Notes: generated from the sequence alone by a model not told the origin. DNA of 64,000 nt from JAIOSF01 sp047159865 (GCF_047159865.1 NZ_AP038804.1:310001-374000); one strand, 5' to 3'; positions 45,900 through 56,262 are shown, counted from the first letter of the stretch. Numbers and translations: made by a program.

Positions 45900-48458
45900 T
45901 TACTTATTTTCCTCTTCATTTTCTGTATTACTTAATAAATTTCTTTCTTCCAAATCAACACCAGCCATATCATCAGCTAGTTGAATATCTAGTTCATCAT
46001 CTTTTGCTTTTGGACATTTTGCAATACTTACAACTTTATCATCTTTATCAACATTTACAATAGTAACTCCACTTGTATTTCTACCAGCTTTTCTAATTGT
46101 ATTCATATCAACTCGTATCATTTTACCAATAGATGTTAATGCCATAAGATCTTGTTCTTCATCAACAATAACATTCCCAACTACTGTTTTACCAGTTTTT
46201 GGACTAAGTTTCATAGAGATCACACCAGATCCAGCTCTGTTAGTTAATCTGTATGCTTCTACTTCTGTTCGTTTACCAACACCTTTTTCAGATACTGTTA
46301 ATAACTCTTGTTGTTCATGCTCTATAACATCAGCATCTACAACAAAATCAGATTCATCTTTAAACTTGATACCTCTTACACCTCTTGTTGTTCTACCTTG
46401 TGTTCTTGTTTTTTCTATATCAAATCGAATAACTTGACCAAGAGCTGTAAATATCATCAGATATTTAGATTCAGGTAGTGTGATTTGTGCTGTTACAATC
46501 TCATCTATTACATTACCCTCATCATCAGTATCAAGAACAATAGCTCGTACACCATTACTTCTAATATTACTAAAGTCACTTAAAGCTGTTCTTTTAATAA
46601 TACCATTTTTAGTAAAAAATGCCATTGATTTATCTTCATCAAAATCAGTTGTAGGGATAATAGCCATAATCTTTTCATCTTCTTTTAGATTGATTAGATT
46701 TACTACTGCTTTTCCTTTTGCTGTTCTTCCACCTTCAGGTATTTTATATACTTTTAACCAGTACAGTTGTCCAAAGTTAGTTACAAATAAAAGTGTATCG
46801 TGAGTATTGCTAACAAAGAATTTTTCAATAAAATCATCATCGTGAGTTGTAACAGCAACTTTACCTTTACCACCACGGCGTTGCATCTCGTATGCTTTTA
46901 TAGGAACTCTTTTTACATAACCATTATGAGTAATAGTAACTACCATTGGTTCGTTTGGAATAAGATCCTCAATATCTATATCGTCATAGCTCTCTTCTAT
47001 CTCTGTTCTTCTTGGCTCGTCATATTTTTCTCTAGTCTCAATAAGCTCACCTTTAATGATCTCATTTAACTTATCTTCAGATTTTAAAATAGATTCCAAT
47101 TCATCAATAAGTTCTAATAAAGCCCTTAATTCTTCTTCTAATTTTTCTCTTGAAAGCCCAGTTAAACGACCTAATCTCATATCTAAAATAGCTTTTGCTT
47201 GAATCTCAGTTAAATCAAATGCAGCACAAAGTTTTTCATTTGCATCTGCATCTGTTGAACTTGCTCTAATGATTTTAACTACCTCATCTATATTGTCTAA
47301 AGCAATTTTTAAACCTTCTAAAATATGAGCTCGGGCTTTTGCTTTCTCAAGATCAAAAATCGTTCTTCTTATAATAACTGTTTTTCTGTGTGTTAAAAAG
47401 ATATTTAGTATTTGAGGTAAATTAAATATTTTTGGTTCTTTATTGTGAACAGCCAATAAAATGATACCAAAAGTCGTTTGCATAGGTGTCTGTTTATAAA
47501 GGTTATTCATAACTATTTCAGACATCGCATCTTTTTTAAGCTCAATAACTACTCTTGTACCCTCTCTATCAGATTCATCTCTAACTTCAGAGATACCTTC
47601 TATCATTTTATCTTTTGATAAATTTGCAATTTGCTCTACTAGTCTTGCTTTATTTACTTGATAAGGAAGTTCATCTAAAACAATGATCTCTTTTTTCCCT
47701 TTAGTTTCAATATGATGCTTTGCTCTTATTTTTACTTTTCCACGACCTGTTTTATAAGCATCTGTAAAACCTTGTCTACCAAAAATTGTTGCTCCTGTAG
47801 GAAAATCTGGACCTTTGATAAACTGCATTAGCTCTGTAGCATCTGCTTTTGGATTATCAATAAGATGTACTAAAGCATCCATAACTTCAGTTGGGTTATG
47901 TGGTGGAATTTTTGTAGCCATACCAACAGCAATACCCTCACTACCATTTACTAATAATGTAGGCATTCTTGTAGGAAGAACTGAAGGTTCTTTTCCTGTA
48001 TCATCGTATGTAGGTATATGATTTACTGTATCTTTATCTATATCTTTTAATAAATCTTCACTCAATTTTGTCATACGAGCTTCTGTATATCTCATAGCAG
48101 CTGCATTATCACCATCAACAGAACCGAAGTTTCCTTGACCATCAACTAATGGCACTCTCATAGCAAAATCTTGTGCCATTCTTACAAGTGCATCATAAAC
48201 CGAACTATCTCCATGTGGATGGTACTTACCAATAACATCACCGACAATTCTTGCAGATTTTTTGTAAGGTGTTCTTGATGTCATATTTAAATCATGCATA
48301 GCATAAAGTATTCTTCTGTGAACTGGTTTTAAACCATCCCTTGCATCAGGTAGCGCTCTACCAATAATAACACTCATTGAGTAGTCTAAATATGAAGCCT
48401 TAATTGAGTCTTCAATTTTAATATCAACTATATCTTGTGATTCGAAAAGATTTTCCAT
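45900..48458 (-). CDS. gyrA: DNA gyrase subunit A
   Basis: Breakage-rejoining subunit of gyrase. The 852 residues contain the winged-helix domain with catalytic Tyr124 (in MRYTEARM), then GyrA-box-type QRRGGKGK near 523-530 and the C-terminal beta-propeller blades. The quinolone-resistance region reads HPHGDSSVYD: Ser85 and Asp89 align with E. coli Ser83 and Asp87, so no resistance change is visible there. It stands first in a gyrA-asd-yqhA run, and its Asp/Glu-rich C-terminal tail is normal for the clade. Confidence 0.97.
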   Translation of the reverse strand: MENLFESQDIVDIKIEDSIKASYLDYSMSVIIGRALPDARDGLKPVHRRILYAMHDLNMTSRTPYKKSARIVGDVIGKYHPHGDSSVYDALVRMAQDFAMRVPLVDGQGNFGSVDGDNAAAMRYTEARMTKLSEDLLKDIDKDTVNHIPTYDDTGKEPSVLPTRMPTLLVNGSEGIAVGMATKIPPHNPTEVMDALVHLIDNPKADATELMQFIKGPDFPTGATIFGRQGFTDAYKTGRGKVKIRAKHHIETKGKKEIIVLDELPYQVNKARLVEQIANLSKDKMIEGISEVRDESDREGTRVVIELKKDAMSEIVMNNLYKQTPMQTTFGIILLAVHNKEPKIFNLPQILNIFLTHRKTVIIRRTIFDLEKAKARAHILEGLKIALDNIDEVVKIIRASSTDADANEKLCAAFDLTEIQAKAILDMRLGRLTGLSREKLEEELRALLELIDELESILKSEDKLNEIIKGELIETREKYDEPRRTEIEESYDDIDIEDLIPNEPMVVTITHNGYVKRVPIKAYEMQRRGGKGKVAVTTHDDDFIEKFFVSNTHDTLLFVTNFGQLYWLKVYKIPEGGRTAKGKAVVNLINLKEDEKIMAIIPTTDFDEDKSMAFFTKNGIIKRTALSDFSNIRSNGVRAIVLDTDDEGNVIDEIVTAQITLPESKYLMIFTALGQVIRFDIEKTRTQGRTTRGVRGIKFKDESDFVVDADVIEHEQQELLTVSEKGVGKRTEVEAYRLTNRAGSGVISMKLSPKTGKTVVGNVIVDEEQDLMALTSIGKMIRVDMNTIRKAGRNTSGVTIVNVDKDDKVVSIAKCPKAKDDELDIQLADDMAGVDLEERNLLSNTENEEENK

Positions 48459-48559
48459 GTAACTTTGTTACCTTTCTAAAGAAACTTTTTTTACAAAAAC
48501 CGCTTTTGCTAGTTTTTTTTAAAATTATTTTATTTTATCGAAAAATTACTTAAAAATCA

Positions 48560-48594
48560 AAAAAGGCTAAGTTGAGATACTTAGCCTTTTTAAT
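48560..48594. terminator. Bidirectional terminator between gyrA and the DUF465 gene
   Basis: AAAAGGCTAAG TTGAGATA CTTAGCCTTTTT, an 11-bp stem. It lies after the minus-strand DUF465 gene and upstream of gyrA, so the main user is the DUF465 gene. Confidence 0.85.
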
Positions 48595-48613
48595 TCTCTA
48601 TATTTTCAATGAA

Positions 48614-48835
48614 TTATTTGTTTTTATAATCCATAATCATTGCATAAGCTTCATCTTTAAGCTTAAGTTTTTCTTTTTTCATTTTTTCAATTTCCATTGG
48701 ATTAATATGATCAACACCACCCTCTTCTGCTTTTTCTAGTTGATCGTGAAGATCGTTATGTGCATCAAAAATTTTCTTGAAGTGTGCATTTGAAGTTTTT
48801 AATTCTGTTACTATTTCTCTGTGTTCGTGAAACAT
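48614..48835 (-). CDS. YdcH/DUF465 family small helical protein
   Basis: A 73-residue, highly charged helical protein (HREIVTELKTSNAHFKKIFD at the N-terminus). It carries the family feature KKEKLKLKDEAYAM near the end. The role is unknown. It is a single gene with its own terminator. Confidence 0.82.
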   Translation of the reverse strand: MFHEHREIVTELKTSNAHFKKIFDAHNDLHDQLEKAEEGGVDHINPMEIEKMKKEKLKLKDEAYAMIMDYKNK

Positions 48836-48935
48836 TATATGTCCTTGTATTAATTTTGAAAATGATATCTAAGAAATACTTAAATTTCACTATGAGTTAT
48901 CATTTTTTAAAGTTAATTTATCGTATACTATATAA

Positions 48936-50021
48936 ATGAAAAAACTGACTCAACTTAAATTTATTTCAAATCGTTTATCTGTTTTATATATTGAAAAAAA
49001 TAAGTATTTGCAAGATAAACTATACAATTATTTACAACCATTATTTTTAAAAATCTATCAATCAAATAATGGACTCGATGGCTATGAAAAGTATATTCAA
49101 CATAGTCCAGATATTATCATCACAAGTTTGGAGCTTACTACAAAAAATGCTTTTGAGCTGATTGCTGATATCCATCATAAAAATCAAAATGTTCCTATAA
49201 TAGTTTTAAGTCTAAAAGATGATACATTTGAGCTATTAGAGTCACTTGACAATAATAAACTTGTGCTTATACAAAAACCTATGGATTTACAAAAATTAGA
49301 TTTTCTACTAAGTAAACTACTTTTAGATAATTTTGATCTCAAAAGTAATGGTTCTTTAGAAATCATAAAAAAGGCATTTCAAAATAAAAAACAAATAAGT
49401 TGTATCAGTAATTATAAGGGTTTATTTCTCAAAAACCATGCAATTTTAGTTAAAATCAATGAAAATAGTGTATTTTTGAAAATTACAAAAGCTCAACTTA
49501 TTGCAGCACAATATGAAAAACAGATTATAATACTTTTGGAAGCTCAATATATTCTCGCAGATATAGCAGAAATTAATGCACAAAACTCTATTTTAGAACT
49601 GATAAACCCACAGATAATTAACTATCAACAAAGAGATAAAATATATAAACGAATAGTTGTCGATAAGTCATTTAAAGCAAGTCTTATGTACGATAAAACA
49701 CAACAAGAACTGATACCACTGGACACTTCTTACAAATATATAGCACTTAGTTCCAAATCAATTTTAAATATCGAGAAAAATAGTATTGTAGAGCTTACTA
49801 TTGGATTTGAAATAAATGGACCCATTAGCTCTATAAATGAAAAAAAATTCACAAAAATATTTGCAACAGGTAAAGTAATTCGAATTGATTCTGATGGAGA
49901 AAAACAGAAGTTTGTCATCTCATTAGATATTAAAAAAGCTGGACAAAATGTATTTAAAAAATACTTGCAAGAACGAGAAATTGATATTATTCAAGAATTC
50001 AATCAAAAACTAAAGAGTTAA
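48936..50021 (+). CDS. Degenerate receiver domain fused to a PilZ-like region
   Basis: A 361-residue protein. Residues 15-130 have the receiver fold but the phospho-acceptor Asp is replaced (DIIITSLELTT, Ser in place of Asp), so it should not be phosphorylated. The switch Lys (IQKPMD) is kept. The C-terminal part (about 150-350) is beta-rich with a PilZ-like pattern (DKSFKASLMY and IFATGKVIRIDSDGEKQKF), though the RxxxR motif is not clear, so c-di-GMP binding is uncertain. It is 1 base before the DUF58 gene. Confidence 0.72.
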   Translation: MKKLTQLKFISNRLSVLYIEKNKYLQDKLYNYLQPLFLKIYQSNNGLDGYEKYIQHSPDIIITSLELTTKNAFELIADIHHKNQNVPIIVLSLKDDTFELLESLDNNKLVLIQKPMDLQKLDFLLSKLLLDNFDLKSNGSLEIIKKAFQNKKQISCISNYKGLFLKNHAILVKINENSVFLKITKAQLIAAQYEKQIIILLEAQYILADIAEINAQNSILELINPQIINYQQRDKIYKRIVVDKSFKASLMYDKTQQELIPLDTSYKYIALSSKSILNIEKNSIVELTIGFEINGPISSINEKKFTKIFATGKVIRIDSDGEKQKFVISLDIKKAGQNVFKKYLQEREIDIIQEFNQKLKS

Positions 50022-50022
50022 A

Positions 50023-50856
50023 ATGAATCAAAACCTAAAAAAACTTCTTATTAAAACAAAAAAAGCAGTATTTTCGCAACAAATAGGAAATAATACTTCG
50101 AATATCAAAGGGGAAGGATATGATTTTGTAGAGCTAAGAGAATACGAAGGTGGAGAAGATATTCGTAAAATAGATTGGGTTATTAGTGCTAAAATGCAAA
50201 AACCATTCGTCAAAGTATTTCATACACAAAGAGAACTAGATATAAATATTGTACCTATTTTAACAGGAAGTACCTACTTTGGAACAAAGCGCTTTAAAAA
50301 AGACACTATCACAGAGATATGTTCTATTTTAGGGTATGTTTGTGTGGCACAAGGTGATAGTTTTAGTAGTTTTATTGCAAATGAAGATGCACAACTCAAT
50401 ACTAAAAAAACAAAAAAGTTATTTGGGGTTGAGAATATGATTGTCAATATTGACAAATATAATCCTCTTGAAAAAAATGCTAACTTTGTAAATATCATTA
50501 ATGATTTGTATAAAAAAATACAGAAAAAATCTTTAATTTTTTTGATAGGAGATTTTTTCGATACAAATGATTTCAACCTAAATTTACTTGCAAAAAAACA
50601 TGAAGTAATCATCATAATCGTTAGAGACAAATTTGAAGAAAATCCTATCGCTTTAGGTAGTGTGAATTTTACTGATCCAAATACTTCTCAAACATTCGAA
50701 GGGAACTTAAATAGTAACCTAACAGAAAACTATACAAAAAATGTGAAAAAACATGATTCAGAGCTTTTTAAAAATTTAAAAAAAATAGGCGTTCAATTTA
50801 TAAAAATTTATACTGATGACAATGTGGCACAACAATTAGGAAAACTTTTTCACTAA
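50023..50856 (+). CDS. DUF58 (vWA-like) domain protein
   Basis: A 277-residue protein with the DUF58 signature, YDFVELREYEGGEDIRKIDW (about 29-48). A vWA-like domain follows with the pattern IFLIGDFFDTNDF (about 179-191). DUF58 proteins usually work with a MoxR ATPase, but no moxR gene is in this window. Its end meets the histidine kinase gene's end (4-base overlap). Confidence 0.85.
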   Translation: MNQNLKKLLIKTKKAVFSQQIGNNTSNIKGEGYDFVELREYEGGEDIRKIDWVISAKMQKPFVKVFHTQRELDINIVPILTGSTYFGTKRFKKDTITEICSILGYVCVAQGDSFSSFIANEDAQLNTKKTKKLFGVENMIVNIDKYNPLEKNANFVNIINDLYKKIQKKSLIFLIGDFFDTNDFNLNLLAKKHEVIIIIVRDKFEENPIALGSVNFTDPNTSQTFEGNLNSNLTENYTKNVKKHDSELFKNLKKIGVQFIKIYTDDNVAQQLGKLFH

Positions 50857-52229
50857 AAAATAATACTAAATGTTGAACCTTCATTTTCCTGACTTTGAAT
50901 ATCAAGTTTAAAATTGTGTATATTTAAAATGTTTAACACTAAAGAAAGTCCTACCCCCATAGAGTTATTCCATCCATTATTTGAAACTCTATAAAATTTA
51001 TCTGTAATTTTAAGTTTATCTTTACTACTAACACCTATTCCATAATCTTCAACACTAAACTTTGTTTTATCTATTGTTATATTTACAGCATCTTGTGAGT
51101 ATTTCAAAGCATTTTCAATTAAATTTGTTATTGCTATGCTCATCATTGTTTCATCAACATCCAAAACTAAATCTGAAGCTTTCAGATTAATATCTCTTGA
51201 AGGATAGGTAACTCTTAAATCGTCAATAATACCTTTTGTTAATAGAGTAATATTTGTTGGTACAAAACGAGAAGGCTGTTTCCCTTCATCTAATTTAATG
51301 GACAATCGTAATCTATCGATCATATTCGTTAGTTTTTCAGAGTTCGAAACAATTTTGTCTAAAAACTTATCTCTTATATTTGCATTTAAATCTTTATCAT
51401 CAAGGAGTGTTTGACTATACCCACTAATCACAGCAATTGGGTTTTTGAACTCATGCGAAATAGCAGAAATTATATCGTCTTTTTGTCTATTTGAAAGTTT
51501 AAGCTTTGCTGTATATTTTGATTTTTGTTTATCTTTTTTAGCTAAACTTTCTGCTACTTTTGTGAGTATCTTTGTTATTTTTTTGAACTCCACAGAATAA
51601 TTAGACTCTATTTTTAGTGATTTATTTTGTTTCAGTAAATTATTCAAAAAATCTAAAATCATATTCGTTTCAAATTCCACTTTTTTACTAATTTTAAGTG
51701 CTACGACAAAAAATACAATAATAAATAATACTAACAAAATCGCAACTTTAAAAGTAAGATAGAGATACTCTTCATTTATTTTGTCTAAATCTCTAGCCAT
51801 TCTAATATAGTACGATTCATTATTGAGAATTTTTCTTTTGGAAACATAAAGAAAATCTTTCTTAATTGTTTTTGAATACCGAACAACAGAACCTAATTTA
51901 TTGTATTTTGATTCTAGTATCTCTGTTCTGTTAAGATGATTGTCCATATTTGACTTATCTTCATCAGATTCAGCTATAACTTTACCATTTTTATCAATAA
52001 TAGTTATTCTCAAACCAATTACTTGTTTGATTGCCATTATTTGCTCTTCTAAATAGTCAAAATCTTTCACTTGTAAAGAAAAAATATCGATATTATGAAT
52101 AAGATCTATTTTAGTTTGTTCTATATAGATATTTTTTATCCAAAAATAAGAAACTGTTCCTATAACGAAAAAAACAACCCCAAATAAAATCAAAAATTTT
52201 CTTAGAAATATATCATGTAATTTTAACAA
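50853..52229 (-). CDS. Sensor histidine kinase (PhoR-like by context)
   Basis: A 458-residue membrane kinase. Two membrane helices (about 12-30 and 157-178) flank a periplasmic domain of about 125 residues. Then comes a HisKA domain with the phospho-His in ISHEFKNPI, and an HATPase_c domain with NLIENALKYS, VEDYGIG, and GVGLSLVL. It overlaps the response regulator by 7 bases. Its place beside pst genes suggests a phosphate role, but its periplasmic sensor is unlike that of E. coli PhoR, which has none. Confidence 0.9.
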   Translation of the reverse strand: MLKLHDIFLRKFLILFGVVFFVIGTVSYFWIKNIYIEQTKIDLIHNIDIFSLQVKDFDYLEEQIMAIKQVIGLRITIIDKNGKVIAESDEDKSNMDNHLNRTEILESKYNKLGSVVRYSKTIKKDFLYVSKRKILNNESYYIRMARDLDKINEEYLYLTFKVAILLVLFIIVFFVVALKISKKVEFETNMILDFLNNLLKQNKSLKIESNYSVEFKKITKILTKVAESLAKKDKQKSKYTAKLKLSNRQKDDIISAISHEFKNPIAVISGYSQTLLDDKDLNANIRDKFLDKIVSNSEKLTNMIDRLRLSIKLDEGKQPSRFVPTNITLLTKGIIDDLRVTYPSRDINLKASDLVLDVDETMMSIAITNLIENALKYSQDAVNITIDKTKFSVEDYGIGVSSKDKLKITDKFYRVSNNGWNNSMGVGLSLVLNILNIHNFKLDIQSQENEGSTFSIIF

Positions 52230-52903
52230 TTTACATTTCCTTTATAAAAAATATACCCCTCACCTCTTACTGATTTGATATACTCTTTTTCTCCAGTTGG
52301 ATCAATTTTTTCTTTGAGTCTTTTAATAGCAACATTTACTGTTTTTGATTTTACATCTATATTATCTTCCCAAACATTTTCAAGTAAAATATCTCGACTC
52401 AATAAAATATCTACATTTTTAATAAATTCTAATAACAAATCATGTTCTAAATGGGTTAAATTCATATTTTCACCATCTATGATAAACTTCTTTTGAGTTG
52501 AGATGTAAGTTATATCTCTTACTTTAATAATATCAAGTTTCTTTTGAGAACGGTTTATTACAGATTTTATTCTAGCTTTTAAAATATCAATATTGAAAGG
52601 TTTTGTTATATAATCATCAGCTCCTCTCTCAAAACCTTCTATAATATTTTCATCAGCATCTTTTGCTGTTAGGTATATTACGCTTTGGTTATATCCTTTT
52701 GATCGTAACTCCTGAATAAAGATACTTCCCTCAACATTTGGTAAATTTCTATCCATCAAAATCAAATCAATTTTTTCTTCATCAAGAATATCTAATACAT
52801 TTGAGGTATCTAAACATCCGATCACCTCATAATCTTTATCTAGTGTATATTCAAGAAGTTCTAAAATATCTGGCTCATCTTCTACTATTAAAATTGTATT
52901 CAT
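52223..52903 (-). CDS. OmpR/PhoB-family response regulator
   Basis: A 226-residue regulator with receiver (DLILMDRNLPN, Asp about 52; TAKDAD switch; TKPFN Lys) and a C-terminal winged helix (VNVAIKRLKEKIDP and IKSVRGEGYIF). Overlaps the kinase gene and lies 20 bases from the phoU gene. It is probably the PhoB-like activator of the pst genes and perhaps of the OlsF-like gene, but no Pho box has been tested. Confidence 0.92.
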   Translation of the reverse strand: MNTILIVEDEPDILELLEYTLDKDYEVIGCLDTSNVLDILDEEKIDLILMDRNLPNVEGSIFIQELRSKGYNQSVIYLTAKDADENIIEGFERGADDYITKPFNIDILKARIKSVINRSQKKLDIIKVRDITYISTQKKFIIDGENMNLTHLEHDLLLEFIKNVDILLSRDILLENVWEDNIDVKSKTVNVAIKRLKEKIDPTGEKEYIKSVRGEGYIFYKGNVNC

Positions 52904-52923
52904 AATTAATTATACCAAAATAT

Positions 52924-53586
52924 TTAAACTCTGTGTATCTCTCCACCATTATTTGCATATAAAAGTAAACTTGCTATACTCATTGCTCTATCTGCAACTT
53001 TTTCACTTCTTCGTAATACTACTAACACTTTATGAAATCTATTAAAGTCACTATCTTTAGGGTTTTGTTTAAACAACTCGGACTCAATCATCTCATATAA
53101 ATCATCAGTTTTATTCTCAGCAATAACAACTTTATTGAAACACTCTTGTGTTTCATCAACACAATCTATACTTAACATATCTACACTATATTTTATAGCA
53201 TCAACTGTTGATTTTTGCATAGGTATTGCATAATCTTTGATTATTTTTTTATCAACATTTTTACACTCTTCTGTAAAACCTTTAATAAAGTTTCTAGTAT
53301 TTGCCGATGCTCTTAAAAGTTCATTTGTAATTTTTAAATACGATACCATCCCTCTTAAATCTTTTGCTTCTGGAGAATGCAATGCCAAAGTTGTGATAAT
53401 ATTATTGTCAATATCTTTAATAATATTGCTAACATTTTTAATATATGATTTTGCATCTACAAACACTTTTTCATCGCACTCTTTAAGACCTTCTACTATT
53501 AATTCATTTGCTTTTAATAATCCAGTACCAATAGTAATGATTTCTGACTTTATCTCTTCTAATTTTTCTTGATAATTTGCTAACAT
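52924..53586 (-). CDS. phoU: PhoU-like phosphate-signalling protein
   Basis: An all-helical 220-residue protein. I set the start at ATG 53586 (MLANYQEKLEEI) with ribosome site AAAAGGAAAAAA, since the longer reading adds only a short basic extension that overlaps pstB. PhoU-type motifs (DNNIITTLALHSPEAKDLRG and later RRSEKVADRAMSIASLLLY) are visible. It inhibits phosphate-starvation signalling when phosphate is ample. Order: phoU after pstB. Confidence 0.9.
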   Translation of the reverse strand: MLANYQEKLEEIKSEIITIGTGLLKANELIVEGLKECDEKVFVDAKSYIKNVSNIIKDIDNNIITTLALHSPEAKDLRGMVSYLKITNELLRASANTRNFIKGFTEECKNVDKKIIKDYAIPMQKSTVDAIKYSVDMLSIDCVDETQECFNKVVIAENKTDDLYEMIESELFKQNPKDSDFNRFHKVLVVLRRSEKVADRAMSIASLLLYANNGGEIHRV

Positions 53587-53596
53587 TTTTTTCCTT

Positions 53597-54358
53597 TTAA
53601 CCAAATCTTCCGGTTATATAATCTTCTGTTTTTTTCTCTTTTGGATTGATAAATATTTTTTCTGTTTCATCGTATTCTATTAGTTCACCTAAGTGAAAGA
53701 ATGCTGTCATATCAGCTATTCTTGCTGCTTGTTGCATATTGTGGGTTACTGTTACAATTGTAAAATCTTTTTTAAGTTCTAACATCAGAGCTTCTATTTT
53801 TTCAGTACTAATAGGATCAAGTGCAGATGTTGGTTCATCCATCAAAATCACATCAGGTTTCACAGCAATTGTTCGTGCAATACAAAGTCGTTGCTGTTGA
53901 CCTCCACTCAACCCAGTACCTGGTTCTCTTAAGATATCTTTTACTTCGTCCCATATTCCTGCATTGATGAGAGATTGTTCCACTAATTCATCACACGCTT
54001 TCCCTTTTTTTACAATTCCATGTTTTAAAGGAGCATAAGCAACATTTTCATAAATAGATTTTGGAAAAGGATTTGGTTGTTGAAAAACCATCCCAATTCT
54101 TTTTCTAACACTTACTTCATCAACATCTTTATGATAAATATCTTGACCATCGATAACCACTTCACCTTCAATTCTAGCACTACTTACTAAATCATTCATT
54201 CGGTTGATACATCTTAAAAAAGTTGACTTTCCACATCCTGATGGTCCTATCAATGCTGTGATTTTGTTTTCAAAAATTTTAATATTTAAATCATGCAATG
54301 CGTGTTTATTACCATACCATAAATTTAACTTGTTTACTTCTATTTTATTTTTGTTCAT
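53597..54358 (-). CDS. pstB: Phosphate ABC transporter ATP-binding protein
   Basis: A 253-residue ATPase with Walker A GPSGCGKST (about 37-45), signature LSGGQQQR (about 149-156), Walker B VILMDEPTSALDP, and switch His in VTHNMQQA. It matches PstB length. The membrane partners pstA and pstC are 1.9 kb away, on the same strand, separated by the plus-strand glutamate-synthase-like gene. Confidence 0.97.
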   Translation of the reverse strand: MNKNKIEVNKLNLWYGNKHALHDLNIKIFENKITALIGPSGCGKSTFLRCINRMNDLVSSARIEGEVVIDGQDIYHKDVDEVSVRKRIGMVFQQPNPFPKSIYENVAYAPLKHGIVKKGKACDELVEQSLINAGIWDEVKDILREPGTGLSGGQQQRLCIARTIAVKPDVILMDEPTSALDPISTEKIEALMLELKKDFTIVTVTHNMQQAARIADMTAFFHLGELIEYDETEKIFINPKEKKTEDYITGRFG

Positions 54359-54526
54359 TTGTACTACTTGTTATTTAATTTAATTGGATTTTATACTAAG
54401 AAAGTTACACATTAGTTACAAGAAAAAACTATCCTTATCTTCCATTAAATAATCTTCTTTTTTATAACATACTTTTATATTGAATGGAGTATAATCAGTC
54501 TAGAACTAAACAAATAAGGAATTTAC

Positions 54527-56221
54527 ATGGAACTTGCATTTGAAATCATTTTTGGTATTATATTTTTTATAATTATCAATGTCATTATATATGATAAATA
54601 TATACAAAGAAAACATCAACTACTCATCAACTATCCTCTCATTGGAAGAATGCGATATTTTTTTGAAGCACTAAGAGAACCTTTTAGACAATATTTTGGT
54701 GATGAAACTTTTTATGAATCAAAAGATAAAGTTGACTGGGTTTATAAAGCTGCAAATGATCAAGCAGGTTATGCATCATTTTCTCCAACACAACCACAAG
54801 CAAATCCTAAATTTTTAATGAAACATTCAAATAGTCCACTCAATGATGATGAAGTAAATCAAGAATTTAAAGTTACATTTGGAAAAGATAGAAAGATACC
54901 ATATACAGCAAAGACTATCATTGCAAGAAGTGCTATGAGTGATGGAGCTATTTCACCTGAGGGAACAAGAGCCTTTACTAAAGCTTCTTTTGAAGGTAAC
55001 TTTCCTATAAATACAGGGGAAGGAAGTCTTACAACAAACTTTTTCTTTACACACAAAGATCACAATGACTTATGTATGGATCGTATTAAAATTGATGGTT
55101 TTAATAAAGTTATCTATTCTGTTATCAAATTCTTTTTAAATAATAATTTAGCGATTAAGTTTTTTAGGAAAACATTATTAAATCAAAAAGAGGTCGATAC
55201 ATATATTTTTGATCAGGATCAATTTGTATTTTTTAGACCAAATTGGGATGCACCACTTGAAAACTTCCCAGAAGAAGTGCCAAAAGATATGCCAGATATT
55301 ATTTTTCAAATGAGTTCTGGACTTTTTGGTGTAAGAGATGATGAAGGAAACTTTGATGATTTAAGATATCAAAAAACTATGAAATTTTGTAAAATGACCG
55401 AAATAAAACTAGCACAAGGAGCAAAACAAACTGGTGGTAAACTAGCAGCTGAAAAAGTAAGTAACTCTATTGCATATTACAGAAATGTTCCTGCAAATAC
55501 AGCTGTTGTATCACCAAATCGATTTCCATATGCAAAAACTACAAAAGATCTTTTTGACTTTGTAGCCAAATTACAAAAACTTTCACAAAAACCTGTTGGT
55601 ATTAAAATCGTTATCTCTAGTCGTGAGGGGATAGAAGATATTGCCAAAGAGATGAAACGAAGAAAAGAGAATAAACTTCCTGGTATTCCTGATTTTATAA
55701 GTATAGATGGAGGAGATGGAGGAAGTGCAACAGCACCACTTTTTCTTATGGATTGTGTTGGGTTTCATGTGAAAGATGCTATACACATAGCAGATAATGT
55801 TTTAAAAGAATATGGAGTAAGAAAGAAAGTAAAACTCATAGCAGCAAGTAAAATACTTACGCCTGATGATATTGCTGTTGTTATGGCATTGGGAGCAGAC
55901 TTTATTTATCTTGCGCGTGGGTTTATGATGAGTGCAGGATGTATCCGAGCAAGAATGTGTTCAGGTCATGGTTCTCATCAATGTCCTGTAGGATTAGCAA
56001 CACAAGATAAAAAACTAAGAAGTGCTTACTTAGTAAACAAACATGCAAATAAAACTGTACAATATCATAAAAATCTTTTAGCAGGTGTTAAAACTATTTT
56101 GGCTGTTATGGGATTGAAAAATGTAAAAGATTTAGATAAAGACCATTTAACATTTATAGATAAGAATGGATTTATTTATACAAATATAGATAGATATTTA
56201 GACAAAAAAATAAATACTTAA
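54527..56221 (+). CDS. FMN-binding glutamate synthase-family protein
   Basis: A 564-residue protein with one N-terminal membrane helix (about 5-23) and a glutamate-synthase-type TIM barrel. The FMN-binding region is visible in GVKTIL, SIDGGDGGSATAP and the Cys motif GCIRARMCSGHGSHQCPVG (about 477-495), like the [3Fe-4S]-binding part of GltB. No amidotransferase domain is present, so it acts on free ammonia or another amine donor, if it is an enzyme of this type. It interrupts the pst genes on the opposite strand and is followed by a strong terminator. Confidence 0.88.
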   Translation: MELAFEIIFGIIFFIIINVIIYDKYIQRKHQLLINYPLIGRMRYFFEALREPFRQYFGDETFYESKDKVDWVYKAANDQAGYASFSPTQPQANPKFLMKHSNSPLNDDEVNQEFKVTFGKDRKIPYTAKTIIARSAMSDGAISPEGTRAFTKASFEGNFPINTGEGSLTTNFFFTHKDHNDLCMDRIKIDGFNKVIYSVIKFFLNNNLAIKFFRKTLLNQKEVDTYIFDQDQFVFFRPNWDAPLENFPEEVPKDMPDIIFQMSSGLFGVRDDEGNFDDLRYQKTMKFCKMTEIKLAQGAKQTGGKLAAEKVSNSIAYYRNVPANTAVVSPNRFPYAKTTKDLFDFVAKLQKLSQKPVGIKIVISSREGIEDIAKEMKRRKENKLPGIPDFISIDGGDGGSATAPLFLMDCVGFHVKDAIHIADNVLKEYGVRKKVKLIAASKILTPDDIAVVMALGADFIYLARGFMMSAGCIRARMCSGHGSHQCPVGLATQDKKLRSAYLVNKHANKTVQYHKNLLAGVKTILAVMGLKNVKDLDKDHLTFIDKNGFIYTNIDRYLDKKINT

Positions 56222-56248
56222 GAGAACTTTCTCTTAAGTATTTTCTTT
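56213..56248. terminator. Bidirectional terminator between glutamate synthase-like gene and pstA
   Basis: AATACTTAAGAGAA CTT TCTCTTAAGTATT, a long nearly perfect stem, followed by TTCTTTT. It overlaps the end of the plus-strand gene and serves the convergent pstA end. Confidence 0.85.
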
Positions 56249-56262
56249 TCAATTTTCAAAGA

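Noticed and set aside
45900..48458. Quinolone resistance mutation in gyrA
   Set aside because: Residues aligned with E. coli Ser83 and Asp87 are Ser85 and Asp89, the susceptible state.
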